Part shown: one piece after another, positions 54,474-63,923 of the stretch
Layout of the letters: every line of letters begins with the position of its first letter
How positions within the stretch are numbered: the first letter of the stretch is position 1
Assembly: GCA_041441915.1 (NCBI GenBank)
Contig: JASDRS010000015.1
Span: forward strand, 62,001 to 126,000
Direction of reading: 5' to 3'
From: UBA10365 sp041441915
GTDB taxonomy: Bacteria; Pseudomonadota; Alphaproteobacteria; Rhodobacterales; Rhodobacteraceae
Length of the DNA: 64,000 nt
Position numbers and translations under genes: made by a program
Notes under the pieces: model-generated
What the model was told of the DNA's origin: nothing
The model's database searches: none
What the model saw: only the letters and a program-made list of their open reading frames with translations

Positions 54474-55226
54474 ATGATATCCTTGAGCGAAAATACGAAG
54501 AAAGTTAACTCTGCAGGTTCTACATATGAGCGCGTGATGCTTAAAATCAGCGGCGAAGCATTGATGGGTGATATGAGCTTTGGCCTCAACCCACCCACTG
54601 TGCAGCGGATCGCGGCTGAAGTGAAGTCGGTGCATGATTTTGGGGTTGAAATTTGTATGGTAATTGGCGGTGGTAATATTTTTCGCGGCTTGCAAGGATC
54701 GGCGCAAGGGATGGAACGCACGACCGCGGATTATATGGGCATGTTGGCCACGGTGATGAACGCGCTGGCTATGCAATCCTCGCTTGAGGCTTTGGGAATT
54801 CATACACGCGTAATCTCGGCTATCCCGATGGATCAGGTATGCGAACCCTATATCCGCCGCCGCGCGGTGCGTCATTTAGAAAAGAAACGTGTGGTCATCT
54901 TTGCCGCGGGAACAGGCAATCCCTATTTTACAACCGACACCGCTGCAACATTGCGTGCAAATGAAATGGCCTGTGAGGCTATTTTTAAAGGCACAAAGGT
55001 TGACGGTGTTTATGACAAAGATCCAAAAAAATACCCTGATGCCAAACGCTATGACATTATAAGTTATGACGAAGTATTGCAGCGAAATTTGGGAGTGATG
55101 GATGCCAGTGCCATTGCTTTGGCGCGGGACAACAACTTGCCAATTATTGTGTTTAGCCTGAATGAACCGGGTGGTTTTTGCGGCATATTGCGCGGCGAAG
55201 GTACCTATACGCGGGTGCATGGCTAG
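54474..55226 (+). CDS. pyrH: Uridylate kinase
   Basis: Phosphorylates UMP to UDP. 250 residues, amino-acid-kinase fold. VMLKISGEALMG near residue 22, VIGGGNIFRGLQGSAQGMER with the GGGN nucleotide loop, ADYMGMLATVMNALA, and TGNPYFTTDTAATLRA are diagnostic. GGGAG precedes the ATG. It opens the conserved pyrH-frr-uppS-cdsA-dxr run. Confidence 0.97.
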   Translation: MISLSENTKKVNSAGSTYERVMLKISGEALMGDMSFGLNPPTVQRIAAEVKSVHDFGVEICMVIGGGNIFRGLQGSAQGMERTTADYMGMLATVMNALAMQSSLEALGIHTRVISAIPMDQVCEPYIRRRAVRHLEKKRVVIFAAGTGNPYFTTDTAATLRANEMACEAIFKGTKVDGVYDKDPKKYPDAKRYDIISYDEVLQRNLGVMDASAIALARDNNLPIIVFSLNEPGGFCGILRGEGTYTRVHG

Positions 55227-55268
55227 GAACCATAGGCCCCATTGGTCAACGTTTACGAAAGGAAAAAC

Positions 55269-55835
55269 ATGTCCGAGAATGAAATTGAAATTGATCTTGA
55301 TGAGATTGAACGTCGCATGCAAGGCGCGGTTACGTCGCTGCGTGGCGAGTTTTCGTCTTTGCGCACGGGGCGGGCCTCTGGTGCCATTCTTGATCCTATC
55401 CAGGTTGACGCCTATGGACAAATGACGCCGATCAACCAGCTTGGTACGGTTAACGTGCCAGAACCGCGCATGGTCGTTATAAATGTTTGGGATAAAACAA
55501 TGATTTCAAAGGTCGAAAAGGCTATCCGCGAGTCTGGCATTGGTATTAACCCGATCGTAGATGGCCCGTTGATCCGCCTGCCCATTCCCGAATTGAACGA
55601 AGAACGCCGCCGCGAGCTAACCAAAGTGGCCGCGCAATATTCCGAACATGCTCGTGTCGCTGTGCGGAATGTGCGCCGCGATGGGATGGATCAGATTAAA
55701 AAGGCTAAATCTTCCAGTATGGCAGAAGATGATCAAAAAATGTATGCTGATGAAGTTCAAGTTTTAACTGATAAAGCAATTTCCAATATAGATAATGCTC
55801 TAGAAGTTAAGCAACAAGAAATTATGCAAGTATAA
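55269..55835 (+). CDS. frr: Ribosome recycling factor
   Basis: RRF splits post-termination ribosomes with EF-G. 188 residues from ATG 55269 (GAAAGG upstream; the frame opens at 55242). LRTGRASGAILDPIQVDAYG, NQLGTVNVPEPRM and NEERRRELTKVAAQYSEHARV are typical. It lies 42 bases after pyrH. Confidence 0.97.
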   Translation: MSENEIEIDLDEIERRMQGAVTSLRGEFSSLRTGRASGAILDPIQVDAYGQMTPINQLGTVNVPEPRMVVINVWDKTMISKVEKAIRESGIGINPIVDGPLIRLPIPELNEERRRELTKVAAQYSEHARVAVRNVRRDGMDQIKKAKSSSMAEDDQKMYADEVQVLTDKAISNIDNALEVKQQEIMQV

Positions 55836-55850
55836 GTTTAAGGAAGTGTT

Positions 55851-56228
55851 GTGACTAGTACCCCAATTTTAGAAGTAAAAGGCCAAGGGGCAGCACATTT
55901 GGCCATTAATCGCGTTGAATGCCACGAGTTGACTTGTGCGCCTGGGCTTTTTGCGCAAAAGGTTGCTGACGTCGAGCTCAGTGGAGACCTTGTCACCCAA
56001 GTTGATTTTGCCAAGTGCCTTTATACGCTTTATTTCTCTGGACCAGAACTGGTTATTTGTATCTCTGGCGAAACTCACACATCGAACTTTTTACGGTGGC
56101 AAGTAGCCGATGCTGAATATAAATTCACGCCCAAGCTTTGGCCCTATTTTATAGAAGAAAAACTTGTAGCTATTTTGGTGTGTTTTGGCCAAAGAGGCCA
56201 GAGCTTTGGTGGGGTGGCTGTCGGATGA
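55851..56228 (+). pseudogene. uppS: Truncated, inactivated undecaprenyl diphosphate synthase (UppS) remnant
   Basis: A 125-codon frame sits exactly where uppS normally lies between frr and cdsA. Its C-terminal 100 residues follow UppS: AINRVECHELTC (family A-x-N-Y-G-x-R-x-E), LFAQKVAD, GPELVICISGETHTSNFLRW, AEYKFTPKLWPYF and CFGQRGQSFGGV. Intact UppS is about 230-250 residues. Here the catalytic MDGNGRWA block and about 130 residues are gone, apparently by an in-frame deletion. In E. coli numbering (from memory) IPP-binding Arg194 is Cys and Arg200 is His. Yet GTG 55851 has AAGGAAG four bases before it, and the stop overlaps cdsA as ATGA, so it may still be translated. It cannot be an active synthase. 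Confidence 0.85.
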
Positions 56229-57016
56229 AGTACAGCAATTGGCAAGATTTACGCCCACGTCTTGTGACCGCGTTGGTTATGGCTTTTGTGGGTGGGCTGG
56301 CCACTTGGGTGGGTGGGCTTGCCTTTGAATTGATGATTTTGGCTGTTTTAGCTGTGATGATTTGGGAATTAGCGCAGATGACCTCAGCGCCAGAATGTGC
56401 GTATACTGGCAAAATGGCTTTTGCCCTTGGAGCTTTGGCATCGCTTTGCGTTTTTGTGATCGGGTTGTTGCCGGAATTCAAGTTTATGGCACTTCTGTTC
56501 GTGCCTGGCATCATGGCGCAGTTTGGTGGCAGACGCTTACGCTTCTGGGTGTTTATGTATTGCTTTGCTATCCTGTCCACCTGTTTTTTTCTGTTGACCT
56601 TGCGTCAAAAATTTGGCTTTGATGTGATTTTATGGTTGGTGGTTTTGGTCGCGGCCAGTGACATTATGGGTTATTTTGTTGGCCGTACATTGGGTGGTCC
56701 TAAGCTTTGGCCTCGCGTTAGCCCCAAAAAAACATGGTCTGGCACCGTTGCAGGTTGGCTGGGAGCTTCCCTTGTTGGGCTAGTTTTTTATGTAGCCCTT
56801 GGGTGGGAAATAGAACTTTTGTGGCTTTCTCCGCTGCTAGCGATGGCTGGCCAAGCGGGCGATATTGCGCAAAGCGCGCTGAAGCGTGCTGTTGGGGTGA
56901 AAGACAGCTCAAATTTTTTGCCAGGCCATGGCGGCTTTCTTGATCGCTTTGATGCTATAATTTTTGCAGTTTTGTTGCTGTCGGTTTTAAGCCAACTGAT
57001 GATCTTACCGTTTTAG
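56225..57016 (+). CDS. cdsA: Phosphatidate cytidylyltransferase CdsA
   Basis: Makes CDP-diacylglycerol, the precursor of phosphatidylglycerol and related lipids. 263 residues, strongly hydrophobic with about seven to eight membrane segments. The CDP-alcohol signature near the C-terminus reads GDIAQSALKRAVGVKDSSNF and LPGHGGFLDRFDA. ATG 56225 overlaps the stop of the UppS remnant (ATGA), so translation is probably coupled to that remnant. Confidence 0.95.
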   Translation: MKYSNWQDLRPRLVTALVMAFVGGLATWVGGLAFELMILAVLAVMIWELAQMTSAPECAYTGKMAFALGALASLCVFVIGLLPEFKFMALLFVPGIMAQFGGRRLRFWVFMYCFAILSTCFFLLTLRQKFGFDVILWLVVLVAASDIMGYFVGRTLGGPKLWPRVSPKKTWSGTVAGWLGASLVGLVFYVALGWEIELLWLSPLLAMAGQAGDIAQSALKRAVGVKDSSNFLPGHGGFLDRFDAIIFAVLLLSVLSQLMILPF

Positions 57017-57026
57017 GAGATTTAAG

Positions 57027-58220
57027 ATGCGCAAAATCTCAATTTTTGGTGCGACGGGATCGATCGGCGAAAGTTGTTTTGACCTTATCATCCGCCAAGG
57101 TGGGGCAAATCACTTTGAAACGGTCGTGCTCACTGGGGGCCGCAATGTAGTGCGCTTGGCAGAGATGGCAGTTCTTCTGAAAGCACAGCTTGTGGTAACT
57201 GCCTTTGAAAATTGTCGATTAGCGCTTGAAGACGCGCTTGCTGCACATGGTAATTTGGCGGCTCGGATCAAAGTTTCTGCAGGTGCGCAAGCACTTATTG
57301 ACGCAGCAGATAGGCCTTGTGACTGGGCTCTTTCTGCCATTATTGGCGTGGCGGGACTGGCGCCTGGCTTTCATGTGCTGCGCCATGGCGCTATTTTGGC
57401 GCTGGCTAATAAGGAAAGCCTAGTCACAGCAGGGCCGCTTCTGTTGGCCGAGGCTGCAAAATATGGTACGCGCCTTTTGCCTGTTGACAGCGAACATTCG
57501 GCGATCTTTCAGGCCTTGGTAGGGGAAGAGATAAATTCGGTTGAACGTATCATTCTAACCGCTTCTGGCGGTGCCTTGCGCGATTGGCCCTATGAAAAGC
57601 TTAAAACTGCGACACTCACCGAAACCTTGGCACATCCAAATTGGTTGATGGGTCAGCGTATTACCGTGGATTCGGCTTCTATGTTTAATAAGGCATTGGA
57701 AGTTATTGAAACGAAAGAGTATTTCGGAGTACACCCAAGCCAAATCGAAGTGATTATTCATCCAGAGTCAATCATTCACTCTATGGTTTCTTACCGTGAC
57801 GGCGCAGTGATGGCACATTTAGGCGTGCCTGATATGCGCCATGCCATTGGCTATGCGCTCAATTACCCCAAGCGCCAAAATCTTCCTGTAGCAAGGCTTA
57901 ATTTTACGGCCTTGGGACAGTTAAGTTTTAAAGCGCCGAACCTTGACCGTTATCCAGCGCTACGTTTAGCACAAGAGGTGATGGGGCTTGGCGGGTCAGC
58001 GGGGGCGTCGTTTAACGCGGCCAAAGATGTGGCGCTTGATTGTTTTATCGCAGGTGAAATTGGTTTTATGGATATGGCGATTTTGGTTGAACAAACCTTA
58101 AACCGCTTGGTTCAGAAGAATTGTTTATTAAATGCGGTTCAAAGTCTTGACGATGTGCTTAATAGCGACCACTTGGCTAAGATAACAGCACTTGAGCTTT
58201 CACAAAAACTAAATAAATAA
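57027..58220 (+). CDS. dxr: 1-deoxy-D-xylulose 5-phosphate reductoisomerase
   Basis: Second enzyme of the MEP isoprenoid pathway, NADPH-dependent. 397 residues. NADPH site ISIFGATGSIGESCFDLI at the N-terminus, ALANKESLVTAGPLL near 130, metal and substrate residues in LPVDSEHSAIFQAL near 152, and TASGGALRDWP. The start codon follows AGGAGATTTAAG. It supplies precursors for undecaprenyl phosphate, which makes the broken uppS next door more striking. Confidence 0.97.
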   Translation: MRKISIFGATGSIGESCFDLIIRQGGANHFETVVLTGGRNVVRLAEMAVLLKAQLVVTAFENCRLALEDALAAHGNLAARIKVSAGAQALIDAADRPCDWALSAIIGVAGLAPGFHVLRHGAILALANKESLVTAGPLLLAEAAKYGTRLLPVDSEHSAIFQALVGEEINSVERIILTASGGALRDWPYEKLKTATLTETLAHPNWLMGQRITVDSASMFNKALEVIETKEYFGVHPSQIEVIIHPESIIHSMVSYRDGAVMAHLGVPDMRHAIGYALNYPKRQNLPVARLNFTALGQLSFKAPNLDRYPALRLAQEVMGLGGSAGASFNAAKDVALDCFIAGEIGFMDMAILVEQTLNRLVQKNCLLNAVQSLDDVLNSDHLAKITALELSQKLNK

Positions 58221-58231
58221 AGGGTTTAAAT

Positions 58232-59572
58232 GTGGATTTTTTAACTTTTTTTTCAGATTTTGGAACCTTTGCGAGCAGTATCTTTGCCTTTATTGTGGCT
58301 CTTTCCATCATCGTTTTTGTTCATGAATTTGGCCATTATATCGTGGGACGTTGGTGCGGGGTGAGCGCCGAGATTTTTAGCTTGGGCATGGGCCCGGTGC
58401 TGTGGTTTCGGATGGACCAGCGTGGCACAAAATGGCAGGTAGCGGTGTTGCCTTTTGGTGGCTATGTCAAATTTGCAGGTGACGCAGATGTAACATCCGT
58501 TGGCGCTCAGGCTGATATGTCTGATCTTATTCCTAAATCTACGCGCCATACATTGGACGGCGCGCCTTTGTGGGCGCGCACACTAACGGTTGCGGCGGGG
58601 CCCTTTTTTAATTTTGGTTTTTCTATCCTGATTTTTGCGTCCTTTTTTATGACCGCTGGGATTGCCACTGATGAAGCTTATGTTGGCAAGGTAAAAGATC
58701 TTGGGCAGGGCGTACAAACTTTGCAGAAAGGGGATCTGATTTTGAGCATCGATGGTCAGCCGGTTTTGGATCTTCTCGACCTTTATAAAATTGGCGACGC
58801 GCTCACGCCCCAACGTTTCATTTCCTATCAGCTCCGCCGCAATGGTGTACTGCTCGATGTAGTGGGTCCCTATCCTTTCCCGACTTATGTTGACCGGGTG
58901 CAGCCGCAATCTGCGGCTCTGGCTGCGGGTGTTCACTCCCATGATCTGGTCGTCGCGGTCGATGGTGATCCAGTCTTTGCTTTTGCGCAGCTGGTCGAAA
59001 AGGTTAAAGCAGGCGATGGTGCACCAATGGAGTTAACTTTACTGCGCTCGGGCCAAGAGCTTGAAGTGAACCTAACTCCCAAGCAGGTTGATTTACCCAA
59101 GGCCGATGGGGGGTTTGAGCGGCGTTGGCTTTTGGGGCTGTCGGGGGGCTTAGCCTTTGACCCCTTGACCCGCAGAACTGGCCCCTTTGAAGGGGTGTGG
59201 CTGGCGACTAAGGCCACCTATAGTTTGATTTCAAAAAATCTTTCGGGCATAGGTCATTTGGTCACAGGCAAAATTTCGTCTTGTAATATTAGCGGCCCAA
59301 TCCGTATTGCACAGGTTTCTGGTGATATGGCCCGCGATGGAGCGGCGGTTTTTTTTGGCTTTGTGGCGATGCTTTCAACGGCTATTGGGTTGATGAATTT
59401 GTTTCCCATCCCCGTTTTAGATGGTGGGCATTTAGTACTTTTTGGTTATGAAGCATTGTCGCGAAAAAAGCCATCGCCCAAGGTCATTGGAATCCTTATG
59501 CGTATAGGTATGATAGTGCTTTTGTCTTTAATGGCATTTGCTTTCACTAATGATTTGATTTTTTGTCCCTAA
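58232..59572 (+). CDS. rseP: RseP-type site-2 zinc metalloprotease
   Basis: Intramembrane protease of envelope signalling (regulated proteolysis of anti-sigma factors). 446 residues from a GTG. The HEFGH zinc motif in the first membrane helix (about residue 31-35), two PDZ domains (about 130-210 and 215-300), and the C-terminal NLFPIPVLDGGHL with the third ligand (near 395). Its place before bamA is conserved in proteobacteria. Confidence 0.95.
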   Translation: MDFLTFFSDFGTFASSIFAFIVALSIIVFVHEFGHYIVGRWCGVSAEIFSLGMGPVLWFRMDQRGTKWQVAVLPFGGYVKFAGDADVTSVGAQADMSDLIPKSTRHTLDGAPLWARTLTVAAGPFFNFGFSILIFASFFMTAGIATDEAYVGKVKDLGQGVQTLQKGDLILSIDGQPVLDLLDLYKIGDALTPQRFISYQLRRNGVLLDVVGPYPFPTYVDRVQPQSAALAAGVHSHDLVVAVDGDPVFAFAQLVEKVKAGDGAPMELTLLRSGQELEVNLTPKQVDLPKADGGFERRWLLGLSGGLAFDPLTRRTGPFEGVWLATKATYSLISKNLSGIGHLVTGKISSCNISGPIRIAQVSGDMARDGAAVFFGFVAMLSTAIGLMNLFPIPVLDGGHLVLFGYEALSRKKPSPKVIGILMRIGMIVLLSLMAFAFTNDLIFCP

Positions 59573-59666
59573 ATTCTGAATTTGACTTTGCTTTAAAGCG
59601 CTGTTCTTTTGACATGCTTACCTATTCGCGCTAGTCAGAATATGTAAATAAAACTGAGGCTATAAG

Positions 59667-62009
59667 ATGCTTAACCTTTCATCCGTTTGTAAACTAAATG
59701 CAGCGATTTTTCGGAAATGGATAAACCTTTCGTTTATGGTCTTTGGTTTGATTGTGGCCGGTTTGGCCACTGGCCTTTCTCTACCCGCCTCAGCCCAATC
59801 TTTTGAGTTTTCTAGCGTACAAGTTTCAGGCAATGTTTTTTTTGAAGAGGCCACGGTTCGGCGCTATGCCGCAGTACCTTTGGGCCAGCCTTTGTCAGCT
59901 GCAGAATTGAATGCTGCCTATCAAAGGCTCGTGAATTCAGGTATTTTTGAATTGGTCACTTTGACACCACTTGGAGATCGGTTGGACATCGAGGTGGTTG
60001 AATATCCGGTTATCAATGTGATTGCTTTCGAAGGTAACACCCAAATTAAGGACGAAAATCTAGCCGCCATGATTGGCTCTGCCTCGAGTGACGTATATTC
60101 GCCAGCCAAGGCCGAGGCTGACGCCCAAACGTTGATATTGGCCTATTTGGAGGCGGGTCGGGTAGCGGCTAGTGTCGAGCCGAGGGTGATCCGTCGTTCC
60201 GGTAGTCGTGTTGATTTAGTGTTTGAAATTGCTGAAGGCAAAGTTGTTGAAATTGAACGCTTAGGATTTGTAGGCAATCGAAGTTTCTCTGATCGGCGGT
60301 TGCGCCAAATTCTTAAAACCAAACAAGCAGGCCTTCTGCGTCAATTGGTAATGCGAGATACTTTGATTCCTGAACGGATCAACCTTGATAAGCGGTTGCT
60401 GAAAGATTTTTATCTCTCGCGGGGTTACATCGATTTTAACATTCTAAATGCGTCGGCAGACCTTACACGCGAACGCGATGGTTATTTTGTGACCTTCACC
60501 GTACGAGAAGGTTTGCACTATAAGTTTAAGAAAGCCAAGATCGTAAGCGAAATTCCTGGGGTTAATGCCGATGATTTTGTCAAGCTTATTTCGGTGAAGG
60601 AGGGTCAAAGTTATACGCCATCGGCCATTGATTTGACTATTAGACGCATAGAAAGTCTGATAATAAAAAGAGGTTCAGATTTTATCAGTGTTGATCCGCG
60701 CATCAAACGCAACCTGGCCGATCAAACTATCAATGTGGATTTTGTGTTGGTCAAGGCTCAGCGCATTTTTGTTGAACGTATCGATATCCACGGAAATGTC
60801 GCTACCCTTGACCGAGTGATCCGCAACCAGTTCCGCTCGGCTGAGGGTGACCCCTTTAATAAGCGCGAATTGCAACAAACTGCAGAAAGGCTGCGTGCTT
60901 TAGGTTTTTTTGCCGATGTGGCAATATCCTCACAGACTGGCAGCAGTTCAGATCAAAAAATTATTGATTTGGCTGTGGTTGAAAAGCCGACTGGCAGCTT
61001 AAGTTTTGGGTTTGCCTATTCTGTGAGCACTGGCGTTGGCTTAAATTTGTCGCTCAGTGAGGCTAATTTTCTGGGCCGCGGCCAATCGCTAACTCTGAAG
61101 CTTACGACCGGCACCAGCAATGAAGATATCTATGTGTCCTTTTCCGAGCCTACGTTTTTGAATCGTGATTTGACTTTCAATTTGTCTGCTGGGAAATCTT
61201 CGACCACAGGGAGTAGCGCCAGCTATAACACGTCAAATCAAATGTTTCTGCCACAGTTATCGTTCCCGATGGGGGAAATGGGCCGATTCTCGGTGAATGC
61301 AAATTATGATAAAAGTGAAATTTCAAAAGTTGATACAACCAACCCAATTTTGCTTTTGGATCAGGGTAAGCAGACAATTTTTTCCCTCGGTTATGGTTTG
61401 TCATATGACACGCGCAAATCTGGCCTAAATCCTACTGGCGGCGTTTTGATTAAGTTTGACCAAGATTTTTCTGGTTTGACAGGTGATATCAAATCCATGC
61501 GCACCAGGTTTTTGGGGATGGTGGAAGGCTCTGTCATGAAGGAAGCAGTCAGCTACCGAATGATCAGTGAGGGGGGCGTTTATAAGCGTACTAATGGTAA
61601 TTCACGCTTAACAGAGCGCTTCTTTGCACGGGGAAAAATTCGCGGTTTTGACAGGAATGGCATAGGCCCGCGCGACTATCACGAGAATGTGGTATCTCAG
61701 GATGCTTTAGGCGGAAATTACTTTGCCTCATTGAAGATGGAGGCTGACTTTCCAATTGGCATGCCCGAAGAATATCAAATTACAGGGGGTGTCTTTTATG
61801 ATATGGGTTCGGTATGGGGTCTCGATAATACGACTGGATATGCAGATTTTACCGTTGACGATGGCTTCCACCTACGACAAGTAGCTGGCCTGTCGGTGTT
61901 TTGGACCACCCCCGTCGGCCCCTTGCGGTTTAACTGGACAAAGGCGCTGCAAAGTCAGGGTTATGATAAAGTTCAGAATTTTGACTTGACCCTGTCTACG
62001 AAATTCTGA
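59667..62009 (+). CDS. bamA: Outer membrane protein assembly factor BamA
   Basis: Core of the BAM complex inserting beta-barrel proteins. 780 residues: signal peptide to about residue 44 (SLPASAQ), five POTRA domains (about 47-375; for example VFFEEATVRRYAAVPLGQPL and FVERIDIHGNVATLDRVIR), then a 16-strand barrel with the L6 motif RFFARGKIRGFDRNG (family R-G-F) and a final Phe (LSTKF). Its TGA overlaps the skp start (TGATG). Confidence 0.97.
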   Translation: MLNLSSVCKLNAAIFRKWINLSFMVFGLIVAGLATGLSLPASAQSFEFSSVQVSGNVFFEEATVRRYAAVPLGQPLSAAELNAAYQRLVNSGIFELVTLTPLGDRLDIEVVEYPVINVIAFEGNTQIKDENLAAMIGSASSDVYSPAKAEADAQTLILAYLEAGRVAASVEPRVIRRSGSRVDLVFEIAEGKVVEIERLGFVGNRSFSDRRLRQILKTKQAGLLRQLVMRDTLIPERINLDKRLLKDFYLSRGYIDFNILNASADLTRERDGYFVTFTVREGLHYKFKKAKIVSEIPGVNADDFVKLISVKEGQSYTPSAIDLTIRRIESLIIKRGSDFISVDPRIKRNLADQTINVDFVLVKAQRIFVERIDIHGNVATLDRVIRNQFRSAEGDPFNKRELQQTAERLRALGFFADVAISSQTGSSSDQKIIDLAVVEKPTGSLSFGFAYSVSTGVGLNLSLSEANFLGRGQSLTLKLTTGTSNEDIYVSFSEPTFLNRDLTFNLSAGKSSTTGSSASYNTSNQMFLPQLSFPMGEMGRFSVNANYDKSEISKVDTTNPILLLDQGKQTIFSLGYGLSYDTRKSGLNPTGGVLIKFDQDFSGLTGDIKSMRTRFLGMVEGSVMKEAVSYRMISEGGVYKRTNGNSRLTERFFARGKIRGFDRNGIGPRDYHENVVSQDALGGNYFASLKMEADFPIGMPEEYQITGGVFYDMGSVWGLDNTTGYADFTVDDGFHLRQVAGLSVFWTTPVGPLRFNWTKALQSQGYDKVQNFDLTLSTKF

Positions 62010-62662
62010 TGCATTGCGTTCGAGATGTTTTGCTTAAGATCCTTTGGTTGACTATTGTGGCAAGCTTAGTTGGCATGGGCCCGCCAAGCCTAGCGCAAGA
62101 CGTTTTTGCACAAAATCAAATCACTGCAGAATCTAAGCAAGTTGATTACAACCATATAAGCCGAATTCTAACTTTATCGCCTGATCTGCTTTATACGGGC
62201 TCACGCTTTGGCGCGACCGTGCAACAGCGCGCCGTGGCCTTTGCCAAGCAATTGGCCGACGAAAACGACGACTATGAAGTCACTCTGGCGCAGGAGGAAA
62301 AAGAACTTACCGACAAGCGTGCAATTATGTCTGCTGCAGAATTTTTGCCCTTAGCTGCAGCTTTTGACCAAAAAGTCGAACGCATCCGCAATGAACAAGA
62401 TGAAAAAGTTCGTCAGTTGGCTAAAAAAACCGAAGACAATCGCAAATACTTCTTTGATGCGATCTTGCCCCTTTTGGCTGAAATTATGAAAAAATCGGGG
62501 GCTGAGATCATTGTTGAAAAAAGCTCTGTCTTCGCCTCATTCGACCGTATCGACATCACCGATGAGGCCGTCAGCCTGATTGATACGACACTTGCGCTCG
62601 AGCCCGATCTTTCAGGGCCCTTGGCGCCTATTAGGGTTGATGTGCCAAAGTTAGGCAACTAA
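62009..62662 (+). CDS. skp: OmpH/Skp-like periplasmic chaperone
   Basis: Holds unfolded outer-membrane proteins in the periplasm. 217 residues with a signal peptide (about 1-32, WLTIVASLVGMGPPSLAQ), ILTLSPDLLYTGSRFGATVQ and a long charged helical middle (about 85-160, Glu/Lys-rich) typical of Skp tentacles, then VEKSSVFASFDRIDITDEAV. It is coupled to bamA by a one-base overlap and precedes fabZ, the usual order. Confidence 0.9.
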   Translation: MHCVRDVLLKILWLTIVASLVGMGPPSLAQDVFAQNQITAESKQVDYNHISRILTLSPDLLYTGSRFGATVQQRAVAFAKQLADENDDYEVTLAQEEKELTDKRAIMSAAEFLPLAAAFDQKVERIRNEQDEKVRQLAKKTEDNRKYFFDAILPLLAEIMKKSGAEIIVEKSSVFASFDRIDITDEAVSLIDTTLALEPDLSGPLAPIRVDVPKLGN

Positions 62663-62688
62663 TGTGCCAGGACCTTTAGGAGTATACC

Positions 62689-63150
62689 ATGCCGATCATA
62701 GCTGATATTGAACTAATTCAACGTCTAATTCCACACCGGTATCCGTTTTTGTTGGTGGATAAGATCAAAGATATAGTGCTCAATAGTTCGGCCATTGGGA
62801 TTAAGAATGTCACTTTCAATGAGCCGCAGTTTCAGGGGCATTTTCCAGGTAAGCCCTTGTTTCCTGGCGTGCAGATGATAGAAGCCTTGGCCCAAACGGC
62901 GGGCTGTTTGGTGGCGTTGTCGATGGATTTGATTGATCGCAATTTACTTGTTTATTTTATGACGGTTGATTGCGTAAAATTTCGCCGCAAAGTGGGGCCG
63001 GGTGATGTGCTTGAACTTCATGTGAGTGTCAAACGCGGAGGCGGTAAAGTGTGGAAATTTGCAGGACGCGCGATGGTGGGCGATGAGCTTGCCTGCGAAT
63101 GTGAATTCACCGCCATGATGGAATTGCCACAAAGTGATGCTAAAGCATGA
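62689..63150 (+). CDS. fabZ: 3-hydroxyacyl-[acyl-carrier-protein] dehydratase FabZ
   Basis: Dehydrates 3-hydroxyacyl-ACP in fatty acid synthesis and balances lipid A supply. 153 residues, hot-dog fold. Catalytic His51 in QGHFPGKPLFPGVQM and Glu65 in EALAQTAG; IPHRYPFLLVD near residue 14. AGGAG precedes the ATG. The stop overlaps lpxA (ATGA). Confidence 0.97.
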   Translation: MPIIADIELIQRLIPHRYPFLLVDKIKDIVLNSSAIGIKNVTFNEPQFQGHFPGKPLFPGVQMIEALAQTAGCLVALSMDLIDRNLLVYFMTVDCVKFRRKVGPGDVLELHVSVKRGGGKVWKFAGRAMVGDELACECEFTAMMELPQSDAKA

Positions 63151-63923
63151 TTCATCCTTCGGCCATCATTGAGCAGGGTGCAGTTATCGGGCCCAATTGC
63201 CAGATTGGCCCTTTTGCTCTGATAGGGCAAGACGTGACCTTGGGGCGTGGGGTGATCATAAAAAGCCATGCCATAGTTACAGGCTTAACCGAAATTGGTG
63301 ATGAAACCGTTGTGTTTCCCTTCGCCTGCGTTGGAGAAGTGCCGCAAGATTTGAAATATAAGGGCGAAAAGACTCGACTTTTAATTGGCAGACGCTGCCG
63401 CATCCGCGAAGGGGCCACGCTGTCAACCGGAACCGAAGGCGGCGGCGCTGTCACCCGCATTGGGGATGATTGTTTGATGATGACAGGCGCACATGTAGGC
63501 CATGATGCTCAGTTGGGCAGTCGGATTATTCTAGCAAATCAGGCTGCTATTGCTGGCCACTGTGTGCTGGGTGATGATGTGATTGTTGGTGGGCTTTCGG
63601 GGGTACATCAATTCGTGCGTATAGGGCGTGGCGCAATTATTGGTGCAGTCACTATGGTAACTAATGATGTGTTGCCCTACGGCCTTGTGCAAGGCCCACG
63701 CGGTGAGCTTGACGGGTTGAACCTTGTGGGTCTCAAACGCCGTGGGGTTGAACGCATTGATATTACCGCCATGCGGGCCGCCTATCAAATGTTGGCGCAG
63801 GGCGATGGTACCTTTCTTGATCGTGCCCGCCGCTTGGCGAATCAAAGCAAAAACCCCTATGTCCAGGAAATAACCGATTTTGTTTTAGCGGCATCTGATC
63901 GCTCTTTTCTCACACCAAAATGA
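63147..63923 (+). CDS. lpxA: UDP-N-acetylglucosamine acyltransferase LpxA
   Basis: First step of lipid A synthesis. 258 residues with a left-handed beta-helix of hexapeptide repeats (IEQGAVIGPNCQIGPFALIG). The catalytic His lies in MMTGAHVGHDAQLG (near residue 120), and GLSGVHQFVRIGRGAIIGA follows. The C-terminal helical part carries LVGLKRRGVERIDI. It overlaps fabZ and lpxI by 4 bases each. Confidence 0.97.
   Translation: MIHPSAIIEQGAVIGPNCQIGPFALIGQDVTLGRGVIIKSHAIVTGLTEIGDETVVFPFACVGEVPQDLKYKGEKTRLLIGRRCRIREGATLSTGTEGGGAVTRIGDDCLMMTGAHVGHDAQLGSRIILANQAAIAGHCVLGDDVIVGGLSGVHQFVRIGRGAIIGAVTMVTNDVLPYGLVQGPRGELDGLNLVGLKRRGVERIDITAMRAAYQMLAQGDGTFLDRARRLANQSKNPYVQEITDFVLAASDRSFLTPK

Noticed and set aside
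54375..54875. Minus-strand frame overlapping pyrH
   Set aside because: Antisense to the highly conserved pyrH sequence; low-quality translation.
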